Under the pieces are notes generated by a model. The model made no database searches, was not told the origin of the DNA, and saw nothing but the letters and a program-made list of their open reading frames with translations. From an uncultured Dehalococcoidia bacterium (GTDB lineage Bacteria > Chloroflexota > Dehalococcoidia > Lucifugimonadales > UBA3495), in contig OY282565.1 of NCBI GenBank assembly GCA_958296445.1, positions 1,753,570-1,817,569 of the forward strand: 64,000 bases of DNA, written 5' to 3'. The position numbers and the translations under genes were made by a program. Every line of letters starts with the position of its first letter. The stretch's first letter is position 1. Below are positions 26,662-35,395 of this stretch, in pieces.

Positions 26662-27738
26662 CTACCGGGTTTCGATGACCAGCGAGCCGGACGGGTAGCC
26701 GAACTGCTCCAGCACCCGCTCGGCCCGGCGGGTGATAATGTTGCCCGACCCTTGGCAGGAAGCGTAAATCCCCGTGTCCCCTATCTGCCGGGGCTGATTC
26801 ACCACTTCCTCATTGGTCGAAAAGTAAGCGTTCTTCCGCCCGCCGATGTCCAGCACCCGCACAAAGTCGTCCGGGTGCCGCTCCCGCATCAGCGAGCAAA
26901 CCGCCAGCAGCAGGTCGGGCCAGGAACGCACGCTGCGCGTTTCCGCCTCAAAGGTGAAAGACGCCGGCCTAGTGCGCCCGCCGCCCCCGCTCATCGGAAC
27001 GTCGCTTTCCACCGCCGACGCCAGCAGCTCCGTGCGATTCTCAACCAGAACCCGCCGTATCAGCCGATTTTCCGGCCTGACCCCGGCCTTGCTCTCGGCG
27101 GCCGTCGCAACCAACTCCACCAGCCCCTCATCAATCCCTTTTACCACCTGCTGCCAGCCCGCTATGATCGAGCTCCGCATATCCTCGTCCCGGTTCTTGT
27201 CCCGCAGAGACCTTTCCGCCGACCTGACCGCTTGCCCGTTGCTCACCTTGTCTTTTGCCAAGTATTTATTCAGTTCCTCGGCGGCCGTTTCCGGGTCCTG
27301 CTGAATGTCAATTTCGGAGATGCGATTTTCCTGCTGTACGTTGTCCCCCGACGCCAGAAAGAGCAGCCATCGCGGGCCGTTGGTCAGTACGCCCAGCTCC
27401 ACCCCTTCCCTTCCGCAATGACCCATCAGCCGACGCCGCAGCCTTTCACTATCCAAGTTTTCTTGCAGCGACTTCACTTCCACAAACACCTTGGGGGGCG
27501 CCGATGCCTGCGCCCGGGGAGAAGCAGCCGACTTCAGAGCGTAATCCACTCTTGAGGATCCAATCTGGTATTCCGGTTCGATTTCGGAAAGATTGAATGC
27601 GCTCCACCCGGCGGCGTCCAGAACCCGCATCACAACGGTCTGTTTCATCGCGCTTTCGTTGAGATCATTCAGTGAAGGGTTCCGGCTGATGTCGGAAACT
27701 GCCTGAAAAATCGCATCCCGGTAATTAGGTCTTACCAT
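26662..27738 (-). CDS. solo HSDR_N-like restriction nuclease domain protein
   Basis: This is a 358-residue protein. Residues 30-110 resemble the N-terminal nuclease domain of type I restriction subunit R: VMRVLDAAGW, then EPEYQIGSSRVDYAL (Glu56, Asp65) and VFVEVKS with Glu87 and Lys89 of the PD-(D/E)xK core. A helical linker follows. The last 110 residues look like a separate compact domain (RVLDIGGRKNAYFSTNEE...). It lacks the helicase part of HsdR. No HsdM or HsdS is adjacent. It may be a type IV-like or orphan defence nuclease. Confidence 0.75.
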   Translation of the reverse strand: MVRPNYRDAIFQAVSDISRNPSLNDLNESAMKQTVVMRVLDAAGWSAFNLSEIEPEYQIGSSRVDYALKSAASPRAQASAPPKVFVEVKSLQENLDSERLRRRLMGHCGREGVELGVLTNGPRWLLFLASGDNVQQENRISEIDIQQDPETAAEELNKYLAKDKVSNGQAVRSAERSLRDKNRDEDMRSSIIAGWQQVVKGIDEGLVELVATAAESKAGVRPENRLIRRVLVENRTELLASAVESDVPMSGGGGRTRPASFTFEAETRSVRSWPDLLLAVCSLMRERHPDDFVRVLDIGGRKNAYFSTNEEVVNQPRQIGDTGIYASCQGSGNIITRRAERVLEQFGYPSGSLVIETR

Positions 27739-28271
27739 AACAACCCCTTCCTTTGGTTGAAAATTTAAGAACCGGACAAAGAGCGGCGCAAAACCGATTC
27801 TTTGTCCACGCCCCGGCCCGTACCCCCACCCGCTCCCCTAATAGTATTACAGCCCGGGCGCAACACAGTCCGGCATCCCGCCGCTGCGTCGAACATTATA
27901 ATACATACAACCGGCGGCCCTGGCAATAGCAACTATAATCTGCCGGAAAATTGCAAATTTACTCCCCCCGTCCGTCACTCCCCCCGCCCATCACTCTAAG
28001 CAAGCCGCCCGTCACCCCGTCCGTCCATCTGTTATTCTGAGCAAACCCCTGTCATTCTAAGCAAGCCGCCCGTCACCCCGTCCGTCCATCTGTCATTCTA
28101 AGCAACCCCCTGTCATTCTGAGCAAAGCGAAGAATCCCGCCCCTAGCGGTGAGACCCTTCGCTTTGCTCAGGGTGACAAAGGGCCGCTCAGAGCGACAAA
28201 AGCCCAATTGACAAAAAGCAGGGCATCAAACGGAAACCTCCCAATCGTATCTAATCCGCCCCCAAAGCCCA
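27739..28271. repeat. gene-free stretch with a type-A head array
   Basis: The first 220 nt show nothing recognisable beyond AT-richer sequence. From about 27960 to 28200, head-like stubs recur; a segment of about 65 bp (AAGCCGCCCGTCACCCCGTC...) is directly duplicated. The array ends in one full type-A element with intact inverted tail (GCTTTGCTCAGGGTGACAAA). No gene is visible. Confidence 0.75.
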
Positions 28272-29273
28272 TCATCTCCCCAGCCGATGCCGCGGGTTGG
28301 GATGCCCCAGCACCGCCGGATTTACCAGATTATCCGGCATCCGCCCCTGCATCACGCTTACCACTTCCGCCGCCGCCCGCTGCTCCAGTTCCAGCGTTGA
28401 TTCTTGGGAAAAGAAAGCCACGTGCGGCGTGATGATTATGTTATCCAGCGACAGCAGCGGATGCTCCCGCGGCGGCGTATTGTCAACCATCACGTCCAGC
28501 CCGGCCCCCGCAATCGCCCCTGTGCTTAGCGCGTCATACAGCGCGCCTTCGTCAATAAGCGGCCCCCTAGCCGCGTTAATCAAAAAGGCGTCCCCCTTCA
28601 TCGCCGCCAGTTCCTCCCGCCCAATCAAATTGCGCGTGGCGTCGGTCAACGGCGTATGCAGGCTTACAAAGTCCGATTCCGCCAGCAGCGTCGGCAAGTC
28701 AACCAGCCGCCCGCCCGCAGCCTCCACCGTTTCCGCCGGAACTATAGGGTCTGCCGCCATTATGTTAAGCCCAAAAGCGCGGGCCTTCACCGCCACCGCT
28801 TGCCCGATCCGTCCGAACCCAACAATGCCCATAGTCTTGCCCCGCAGCCGCATCATTCGCATAGTCAGCGGCTGACTCCCCCAGCCCCGTTCCTTCACCG
28901 AGCGGTCAAACAGCCCGATTTTGCGGTTCCAAGAATGAAGCAGCGCCATAACGTGGTCGGAAACCTCGTCAACGCAATAGTCCGGCACATAAGTCACCGC
29001 AATCCCCAGCTCCGTCGCCGTGCCTACCGCGATATTATCCACTCCCACCCCGAACCGCCCGATGACGACACACTGCTCCGCCGCCCGAACCACATTCTCG
29101 GTCACCAGCGCAAAGCACGTCATAATGGCGTCAGCGTCCCGCGCCAGCTCTACCAGCGTCCCCTCCTCCCCGTCGGGAGCCACCACCACCGACGCCCCGC
29201 CCCCCTCCAGCACCGCCCGCTCCGGCTCCGTAGACGGCCAAACGTGATCCGTAATAAGAACTTTCCAGCTCAT
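28272..29273 (-). CDS. D-isomer-specific 2-hydroxyacid dehydrogenase
   Basis: This is a 333-residue NAD-dependent dehydrogenase of the phosphoglycerate dehydrogenase/CtBP-like group. It has the GIVGFGRIGQAVA nucleotide loop, NAARGPLIDE with the catalytic Arg region, and ITPHVAFFS with the catalytic His. The ATG used has GGAGGAG 6 nt upstream and is 15 nt inside the longest frame. No ACT regulatory domain is attached. It is the last gene of the minus-strand run that carries the corrinoid activator, 58 nt downstream of that gene. The substrate is unknown. Confidence 0.9.
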   Translation of the reverse strand: MSWKVLITDHVWPSTEPERAVLEGGGASVVVAPDGEEGTLVELARDADAIMTCFALVTENVVRAAEQCVVIGRFGVGVDNIAVGTATELGIAVTYVPDYCVDEVSDHVMALLHSWNRKIGLFDRSVKERGWGSQPLTMRMMRLRGKTMGIVGFGRIGQAVAVKARAFGLNIMAADPIVPAETVEAAGGRLVDLPTLLAESDFVSLHTPLTDATRNLIGREELAAMKGDAFLINAARGPLIDEGALYDALSTGAIAGAGLDVMVDNTPPREHPLLSLDNIIITPHVAFFSQESTLELEQRAAAEVVSVMQGRMPDNLVNPAVLGHPNPRHRLGR

Positions 29274-29331
29274 CGCGCCCTCCTCCAATCAGGAAAATGC
29301 GTAATTCTCGAAACGATTGCGAACCCCCCAA

Positions 29332-31005
29332 TCACTCAATCAACAACCCCGGCGGCATAGGCTTGAACATACACCCCTCAACGAATATATCGAAAAAGTC
29401 CGGCGACGTCTCCAGCTCGATATGCTCCACCCGCCGCGCCAGCCCTTCGGCCCGCCGCCGCTGTTCCTGCGACAGCAACATAATCGTAGCCCCCTCCAGC
29501 GCGGCGTTGCCCACTTTGTCGACCCGCCCCGGCGGAAAGTTGGCGATAAACCCGATGCTTATGGCGTTGGCGACATTCAGATAGTTGGCGAACCCCCCGG
29601 CCAAATACAGCCGCGAAACCGCATCCGCCGCCACCCCGTAACGCCGCCCGTAGTGACGCAGCGCAATAAACTGCCCGCAATAATTAGCCGCCTTGGCCTG
29701 CGCCAGAGCGCTAATGTCCGCCCGCGACAAAACCATCGCCCCCGCACCGTCCCCGCCATCTGCGGGATGGTAGGCAAAAGGAAAATCCCGTGCGTTCCCC
29801 GCCAAGGCCCCCAATTCGTTCATCAGCCCCTGAACGCGCAACTCGGCCAGCAGATCCACCAGCCCCGAACCGCAGATGCCCTGCGCCGGCCCGCCGCCGA
29901 TGGTAGACGCCTCGGCCCGCCCCTGCCGGATACGCACCGACTCCACCGCCCCATCGTACCCCGGCATACCGTAAGTCACCTCGCCGCCCTCGAAAGCCGG
30001 GCCGGCCGGACAAGAAGCCGCCACCATCCCCCAGCGGTTCCCGATGACCACCTCGGTGTTGGTGCCGATGTCCACCAGCATCACCGGCTCATCCTGCCCG
30101 TCCATCCCCACCGCCAGCAGGGCCGCCGCCACGTCCGCCCCCACATGACAGCCGATGACCGGCCCCCCGTAGACCTGCGCCCGCGGGAAAACCCGTAGCC
30201 CCATAGCCTGCGCGTTAGACTCCAGGGCGGTTCCGGCCCGCCGCCCCGCGGCGTACTCCAGCTCCGTAACCGACTTGTAGGGCTTGACCCCTACCGGCTG
30301 CACGTCAAGCCCAAAAATAATGTCCCGCATAGTAGTGTTGCCCACCAGCGTCACCGCGTAAATCTGCCGCCGGTGCGCCCCTGCCTGCCGGGTCATTTCG
30401 CCAATCTCAAAGTTAATCGCCGACAATATGGCGTGGCGCAGCTCCCCGTGAAACTCGCCGCCGTCGTAGGAAATGCGGTTCATAACGTCGCTGCCGCCGA
30501 ACCGCTGCGGATTCTCGAAAGACGCCGTAGCCGCCACCGCGCCCGTTTCCAAATCAACCAGATTCAGCGCCACGGTGGTAGTGCCAATATCGGCGGCCAG
30601 CCCCAGAATCCGCCCCCGATAGGCGTCCGACGCCCTCTCGCCCACATACACCTCATCCCCCCGCCGGGTGGCGGGCGGGTCGGGTTCAACGGCCCGGCGC
30701 ACCCCGTCGTTCCCGTCGATAAGGATGCGCGGCTGCCGCCGCAGCACCGCGAACTCCACCGCCGCCGCCGGATCGGTCACCGCCGCTTGGCAGGCCAGCC
30801 GGAAACCGCCGCGCAGAAAACCCTCGGCGGCCGTCTTCGGCCCCAGCCCGTCCATCCCGCCCCGCACCTCCACGATGCACTCCCGGCACTGCCCCGCCCG
30901 CCCGCACGACGTAGGCACCCGAACCCGCAGCGCGTCCGCGTAGTCAAACAAACTATTGCCCCGGGCGGCAACAACCTCCCGGCCATTAACATATACCGGC
31001 GACAT
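29332..31005 (-). CDS. reductive activator of corrinoid proteins (2Fe-2S ferredoxin + ASKHA domains, RACo/RamA-like)
   Basis: This is a 557-residue protein. Residues 1-80 form a plant-type 2Fe-2S domain with Cys34, Cys40, Cys43 and Cys72 (SCGRAGQCREC...LACQ). The remainder is the DUF4445/ASKHA actin-like ATPase domain with phosphate loops AADIGTTTVALNLVD and LVDIGTNTEVV. Such proteins use ATP to drive electrons onto cobalamin, rescuing Co(II) that forms accidentally on methyl-carrying corrinoid proteins. That role fits the corrinoid protein and the methyltransferases encoded upstream on the same strand. Confidence 0.9.
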   Translation of the reverse strand: MSPVYVNGREVVAARGNSLFDYADALRVRVPTSCGRAGQCRECIVEVRGGMDGLGPKTAAEGFLRGGFRLACQAAVTDPAAAVEFAVLRRQPRILIDGNDGVRRAVEPDPPATRRGDEVYVGERASDAYRGRILGLAADIGTTTVALNLVDLETGAVAATASFENPQRFGGSDVMNRISYDGGEFHGELRHAILSAINFEIGEMTRQAGAHRRQIYAVTLVGNTTMRDIIFGLDVQPVGVKPYKSVTELEYAAGRRAGTALESNAQAMGLRVFPRAQVYGGPVIGCHVGADVAAALLAVGMDGQDEPVMLVDIGTNTEVVIGNRWGMVAASCPAGPAFEGGEVTYGMPGYDGAVESVRIRQGRAEASTIGGGPAQGICGSGLVDLLAELRVQGLMNELGALAGNARDFPFAYHPADGGDGAGAMVLSRADISALAQAKAANYCGQFIALRHYGRRYGVAADAVSRLYLAGGFANYLNVANAISIGFIANFPPGRVDKVGNAALEGATIMLLSQEQRRRAEGLARRVEHIELETSPDFFDIFVEGCMFKPMPPGLLIE

Positions 31006-31039
31006 AAAGCCATTCTACCAGACCGCAACCCCAAATCCC

Positions 31040-32654
31040 CTACCTGCCGTCCCCTCCGCAGCAATGGTACAGTATGCCGTCATCGAACTCCGCCACCGCC
31101 TCGAAGCCCAGGGACTCAATCTGCGGCAAAAGGCTCTCCCCTCCATAATTATCGTAGAAATAAGCGACGTATATCTCGTCGCCTCCAGCCAAGGCCGATT
31201 CTCTCAGATTATCCATATCCCGTTGATCTGGCAGCCCCTTGAAAGTAACCCGAAGGCGCAGCCACACATCCGGCTGGCGGTTGGTGTAATAGATTTTTCC
31301 AGCCGCCGGATGTGTTTCCAGATATTCCATCAGTTGAGAGTTGACCCATTTCTTGGCGGTATACCCCCTACCCTCGGTTATATGACGGTTTGTATACCAT
31401 ACGCTTGACGCCACCGGATAGGCCAGCCAAAGAAAAAGGCCGGTGAGCAAAATTAAGCCCACGATACTTGATTTTACCCCCCCCCCAGACAAATGTTCTT
31501 ATTATCGGCCAGTTGCCGATGTGGCCCGCTATCTTTCCGGGGCCGCAGGCCAAAAGCAGCCGTTGCGCCACAACGGCGATGGCAAGCACCAGAGGCGAGT
31601 ACACCGGAGCAAGGTATCTGCTGAAGTTGCCTGACCCTATTTCTACCGATAGCCCGGACGCAATAAGCAAAATAAAGTAAACGGCTGTGAAAACCCCAAA
31701 GGGCGCCAGCGGCCCCCAGTCAATTCCGCCCCCGGAACCCCGCCACCGCCGTATAAGAATGTATCCCCCGGCAACCGCCGACGAAAGCAGAAATATAGCC
31801 GCCAAGAGCGTAAACAAGTCCTGCGCTATGGATGGCAACTCCGATAGCGGCACAACCCACCCAGCCATGGTTTCCGCCGCGTGGCGCAGATTTTCCGGTA
31901 TCGGAGTCACCGGCTCCCAACCCCCGGATGTAAGCCCGGTAAACCGCCCGGTTGCCAGATAATTGCGCAACAGCCACAAGCAGACCGGGATGACGGAAAT
32001 GAGCGAATATGCGGCAATCCGCCCGCCCCTTTCCGTCAGCGACGCATTTCTCTGGAGCAGCAACAACAGCGCAACGGCGATTATTATGGTGCCGCCCATA
32101 TAGCGGGTCAGACAGGCCAGCGCAGTAAAAACCGCCGCCCAAATCAGATCCGAGCGCCGGTTACGCTCCAAGAATTTGTCCGTCTGGATTAACGCCAGCA
32201 GCGTGAACAGCGCAAAGAGAGGTTCGCTCAACGCAAACGCCGCCACAACTGTCAGCGGGATTGACAACGCAACGGCCAGAGTCCCCCATAGCGTAAGCCA
32301 GCGGGATTCAAGCCGCTTCCTCAACCACAAGCCCGAAAAAAGAATCGTCAAACCAAACGCGGCGGCGTTCACAAAACCGGCTACGCTATGCGTGTCAACC
32401 CCCAAGAAAACAAAAGGCGCCATCAAAATTGGAAATAACGGCGGCCAACCAGTCAAAGGCGATCCGCCGAAATAATAAAATCCCTTTCCGGCGGCCAGAC
32501 TTTCCGCCGTTGACATATACATTACCGAGTCCCAATTCACCCCGGCCCCGTAGTTAATTTCACGAAGCAGTATCAGCAGCCCGCCCACAACCGACAACCC
32601 TGCCACTGCCAGCAGAAGCCAATCTTTCCCCAATCGACCCCAGCGGTTCGGCAT
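31040..32654 (-). CDS. ArnT/PMT-like (GT-C) membrane glycosyltransferase, frameshifted at a G10 tract
   Basis: Two overlapping frames encode one protein of about 538 residues. The first carries an N-terminal helix, the GT-C acidic loop GVNWDSVMYMSTAESLAAG and about ten membrane helices. The second encodes a last helix (GLILLTGLFLWLAYPV) and a soluble C-terminal domain (NRHITEGRGYTAKKWVNSQL). The frames join at a run of ten G (minus strand); nine G would make one continuous frame. The start ATG lies 7 nt after the previous stop. It probably transfers a lipid-linked sugar. Its place in a corrinoid operon is unexplained. Confidence 0.72.
31477..31486. repeat. 10-nt homopolymer (C on + strand) at a frameshift
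   Basis: Ten C in a row (G10 in the coding sense) lie exactly where the membrane glycosyltransferase reading frame breaks. Such tracts change length by slippage in cells and are also a classic site of sequencing error. Confidence 0.9.
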
Positions 32655-32661
32655 AGGCTTC

Positions 32662-32928
32662 TCAGCCCTCCCACGCCGAGCGGTAATCCAGCTCATCGCT
32701 GCCCACGCAGGAATACAGCTCCCCGGCCGGCACGCTGCGGTTCTGGTTCCGGCAGCCGAACTTGGCGGTGCAACGGTCTCGCGCATCCTTATACGGGCAG
32801 CGCCAAGCCGAAACCGCGTTCACCGTATCTGATATACCCCGAAAGATCTGCTCTAGACGCGCCACGCTGCGCCGGTAGCGTTCCGGGTCTACACTATTCG
32901 CCCCATCGGGCCGTAACTGCTTCGCCAT
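32662..32928 (-). CDS. 88-aa protein with four cysteines in the corrinoid operon
   Basis: The ATG lies 4 nt after the stop of the corrinoid protein gene, and the stop lies 7 nt before the glycosyltransferase start, so it is tightly packed in the operon. Residues 15-45 look helical. Four Cys follow at 44, 53, 59 and 74 (WRCPYKDARDRC, FGCRNQ, YSCVGS), a spacing that could bind zinc or an iron-sulfur cluster. I recognise no family. Position suggests a helper of the corrinoid protein or its methyltransferase. The longer frame upstream overlaps the corrinoid gene and was rejected. Confidence 0.72.
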   Translation of the reverse strand: MAKQLRPDGANSVDPERYRRSVARLEQIFRGISDTVNAVSAWRCPYKDARDRCTAKFGCRNQNRSVPAGELYSCVGSDELDYRSAWEG

Positions 32929-32932
32929 CGCC

Positions 32933-33697
32933 TCACCCCGCCGCGGCCGGCTGCGCGATTCCGCGCAGGCCCACGAACTCTTTAGCCAAATCCACGCAGG
33001 CGATGGCGTCCTTGCCATAGCCGTCGGCCCCCATATCGTCGGCAAATTCCTGCGACAGCGGCGCCCCGCCCACCATAATGCGAACCTCGCCGCGCATCCC
33101 CGCCTCCTCAAAGGCTTCGATAGTGCGCCCCATATTCGGCATCGTAGTAGTGAGCAAGGCCGACATCCCCAGAATACCGGCGCCCTTGTCCGCCACTTCC
33201 TCAATAAACTCCTCGGGCTGCGTGTCCACCCCCAAGTCATGCACCACAAACCCGGCCCCCCGCAGCATCATAATGCACAAATTCTTGCCAATGTCATGCA
33301 AGTCGCCCTTGACCGTCCCCATAACCACCGTGCCGATAGGTTCGATGCCCGACGCCGACAAAATCGGCTCGATATGGGCCATCCCCGCCTTCATCGCCCG
33401 CGCCGCCACCAGCACCTCAGGAACAAAAATAATGTTGTCCCGAAACTTGATACCAACCACCGCCATCCCCGCAACAAGGCCGTCATCCATCACGGTATTG
33501 GCGTCAAACCCGGCGTCCAGCGCCTCCCGCGTCAAGCGGTCAACCTCCAAGTTCCGCCCCAGAATCAGACAGTAAGAAATTTCCTGCATCAACGGATCAG
33601 CCCCATCCCACAACCCCCGGATATGCCGCCGCTCGTCCAAATTCTCAACATAAGCCAGTTCCAATTCCAGCCCCTCATTAACCACAGCCATCACCAA
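32933..33697 (-). CDS. corrinoid methyl-carrier protein (MtaC/MtbC/MtmC-like)
   Basis: This 254-residue B12-dependent methyl carrier has two parts: a helical cap domain (residues 35-115) and a Rossmann cobalamin-binding domain. The base-off ligand motif is GDLHDIGKN, with Asp132, the cobalt ligand His134 and Gly137, followed by SALLTTT (from Ser179) and the GGAPL nucleotide-loop motif. In methylotrophs and acetogens such proteins accept a methyl group from a substrate-specific methyltransferase and hand it on. The activator, an MtaA-like gene and a homocysteine methyltransferase-like gene are all nearby. Confidence 0.94.
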   Translation of the reverse strand: MVMAVVNEGLELELAYVENLDERRHIRGLWDGADPLMQEISYCLILGRNLEVDRLTREALDAGFDANTVMDDGLVAGMAVVGIKFRDNIIFVPEVLVAARAMKAGMAHIEPILSASGIEPIGTVVMGTVKGDLHDIGKNLCIMMLRGAGFVVHDLGVDTQPEEFIEEVADKGAGILGMSALLTTTMPNMGRTIEAFEEAGMRGEVRIMVGGAPLSQEFADDMGADGYGKDAIACVDLAKEFVGLRGIAQPAAAG

Positions 33698-33734
33698 ACC
33701 TCAAATCCTCCGAATCAAGCCCCGTCCGCCACTC

Positions 33735-33880
33735 TAAGCAGAATGACAAATGTAGGGGCGCACAGCCGTGCGCCCTCACCCCGGCAATCAGGGTAGCAAA
33801 GCGGAATTTCGCAATTCTCTAAAACCCTGCCAATCCGCCAATCCCGTAAACCCCGATTCAGACATTAAATTCCGCCCACC
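33735..33880. repeat. fragments of type-A, -G and -B repeats
   Basis: The gap between the MtaA-like and corrinoid genes contains a head-like stub, a GTAGGGGCGCACAGCCGTGC type-G piece, a type-A tail (AGCAAAGCGGAATTTCGCAA) and a half type-B end. I looked for a cobalamin riboswitch here and saw none. Confidence 0.65.
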
Positions 33881-33897
33881 CTTTGAGACCCCCCAAT

Positions 33898-34932
33898 TCA
33901 CACATTCAACTCCGCCCATTCCTTCACCGCTTGCGGAATCGCCATCAAATTCTCAATCTTGGTAGCCAGCGGCACCGCGCACTCCGGCGCAATCATCTGC
34001 ACCCCGGCGTCCAGGCAGCGGTACACCTCCCGCCGCACTTCCTCCGGCCCGCGGGCGTAGAGCGTTTCCGGGTTGTTGATGTTCCCCACCAGCCCGATGC
34101 CCCCGTCCACCGCCGCCATAGCCTCGTATGGATCATTCTTGGAATCGAAATGAAACGACGCCATCCCGGTCTGCGCGATGTATGGCATCCGGTCAACAGT
34201 CTTCCCGCAGATATGCAATATAAGCGGCACCGGCAGCCGTTCCGCCATCTCCGCGTGAATCTCCTGCAAAAACCGCCGGTAATAATCGCCGCTAACCAAA
34301 TCCCCGGTGGCGTGGTCGGGAAAAGTCAAAGCATCGGCCCCCGCGTCAATCTGCGCCTGCCCGAACAGCACCGAAAGCTCCTTCAGCTTATGCATCGCCC
34401 GCATAGTTTCCGACGGATTGTCCACCGTCCCCAGCAAAAAGGGTTCAACCCCAAACACGTGATAGCCCAGCGTCCACGGCCCCATAGTCTTGCCGATGAT
34501 CGCAACCTCATCGCCGAACTCGGCCTTTAGCTGCCGGATGGCCCCGGTGATAGCCAGCATATCCCGATGCTCCAGAATCCCGCGCGGGATATGAACATCA
34601 TCAGCCGACTTCCAGATAGGCCGGTACATTCGCACAGTAGGCCAGTTGTCCTTGTCCTCCCACTGCATTTCGCAGCCCAAAGCCGACGACTCCTGAATAA
34701 TGCTGAAGTAGGGCATTATCGAGTCGAACCCCAACTCAGTGTACCCCGTAGCCGCCAGCCGCGCCGCCAATTCCGGCGACTGGCACGCTTGCGGAAAGGG
34801 CGCATCCACCAGATCCATCAACTCCACAGTAGCCACATTAGTAGGGTTGGCAACCGGAGCCCTATCAACCGGCAACCCCCTCAACGCCGCCATAGTCCGC
34901 TCCCGAGCCGTCATCCTCTCAACAAAAGCCAC
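33898..34932 (-). CDS. uroporphyrinogen decarboxylase-fold methyltransferase (MtaA/MtbA-like)
   Basis: This 344-residue protein has the UroD fold. It carries the zinc ligands of the MtaA/MtbA/CmuA corrinoid:thiol methyltransferases: His240 and Cys242 in LHICGKTVDRM and Cys318 in APECAVP. True UroD enzymes lack this His-x-Cys...Cys set. Such enzymes move a methyl group between a corrinoid protein and a thiol (coenzyme M in archaea) or act on the substrate side. The corrinoid protein is the next gene on the strand. The donor and acceptor here are not known. Confidence 0.88.
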   Translation of the reverse strand: MAFVERMTARERTMAALRGLPVDRAPVANPTNVATVELMDLVDAPFPQACQSPELAARLAATGYTELGFDSIMPYFSIIQESSALGCEMQWEDKDNWPTVRMYRPIWKSADDVHIPRGILEHRDMLAITGAIRQLKAEFGDEVAIIGKTMGPWTLGYHVFGVEPFLLGTVDNPSETMRAMHKLKELSVLFGQAQIDAGADALTFPDHATGDLVSGDYYRRFLQEIHAEMAERLPVPLILHICGKTVDRMPYIAQTGMASFHFDSKNDPYEAMAAVDGGIGLVGNINNPETLYARGPEEVRREVYRCLDAGVQMIAPECAVPLATKIENLMAIPQAVKEWAELNV

Positions 34933-34949
34933 GTCCGCGCCTCCTTAGT

Positions 34950-35170
34950 CCGTCATTCTGTTATCTGTCATTCCGAGCGAATATCTGCCACTCTAAGAGA
35001 ATATCTGCCATTCCGAGCAAATGCCTCACACTCTAAGCAAATGTCTGTCATTCCAAGCAAATGCCTGACACTCTAAGCAAATGCCTGTCATTCCAGTATC
35101 TGTCATTCCGAGCAACCTGTCTGTCATTCTGAGCAAAGCGAAGAATCCCGCCTTGGGCAGTGAGACCTTT
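34950..35170. repeat. tandem array of decayed type-A heads
   Basis: About nine head-like units of roughly 19-21 bp (ATCTGTCATTCCGAGC, AATGCCTGACACTCTAAGC and similar) run head to tail and end in one better-preserved type-A head with GAAGAATCCCGCC. The full inverted tail is missing. The array fills the gap between hicA and the MtaA-like gene. Confidence 0.85.
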
Positions 35171-35182
35171 TCCAATTGACAA

Positions 35183-35395
35183 CTACAAATCATCAGGCCG
35201 CAGCCCGGTAGCCTTAGCAAGACGGGCTAACAGACTCGGCCCAATTTCGGCCCTGTCGTGAAAAGCAAAAACATAATCAGGCCAACCTTCTTTCGACAAA
35301 GTTCTATGCGAACCCGATTGTCTTTTCACCACCCAACCCGTCCGTAGCAACGCTCTTAAAACTTGCCGCGCCCGGGTGGCAGGCCACCTGTTCAT
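35183..35395 (-). CDS. hicA: HicA-family mRNA interferase toxin
   Basis: This 70-residue protein has the HicA double-stranded RNA-binding-like fold: ARQVLRALLRTGWVVKRQSG, then the active-site SGSHRTL with its His, and a final helix. HicA toxins cleave mRNA and are neutralised by HicB. The ATG chosen overlaps the stop of the upstream gene as ATGA, giving translational coupling to the antitoxin. The order, antitoxin before toxin, is the reverse of the common hicA-hicB order but is known. Confidence 0.85.
   Translation of the reverse strand: MNRWPATRARQVLRALLRTGWVVKRQSGSHRTLSKEGWPDYVFAFHDRAEIGPSLLARLAKATGLRPDDL

Noticed and set aside
29317..30198. Long plus-strand frame opposite the corrinoid activator
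   Set aside because: It is a GC-driven shadow with Arg/Pro/His-rich product; the minus strand carries clear 2Fe-2S and ASKHA motifs.
32929..33249. N-terminal extension of the four-Cys protein
   Set aside because: It overlaps the well-supported corrinoid protein gene in another frame; the ATG at 32928 gives tight, non-overlapping spacing.
33698..33897. Cobalamin riboswitch upstream of the corrinoid protein
   Set aside because: I looked for a B12-box-like conserved core and saw only repeat fragments.
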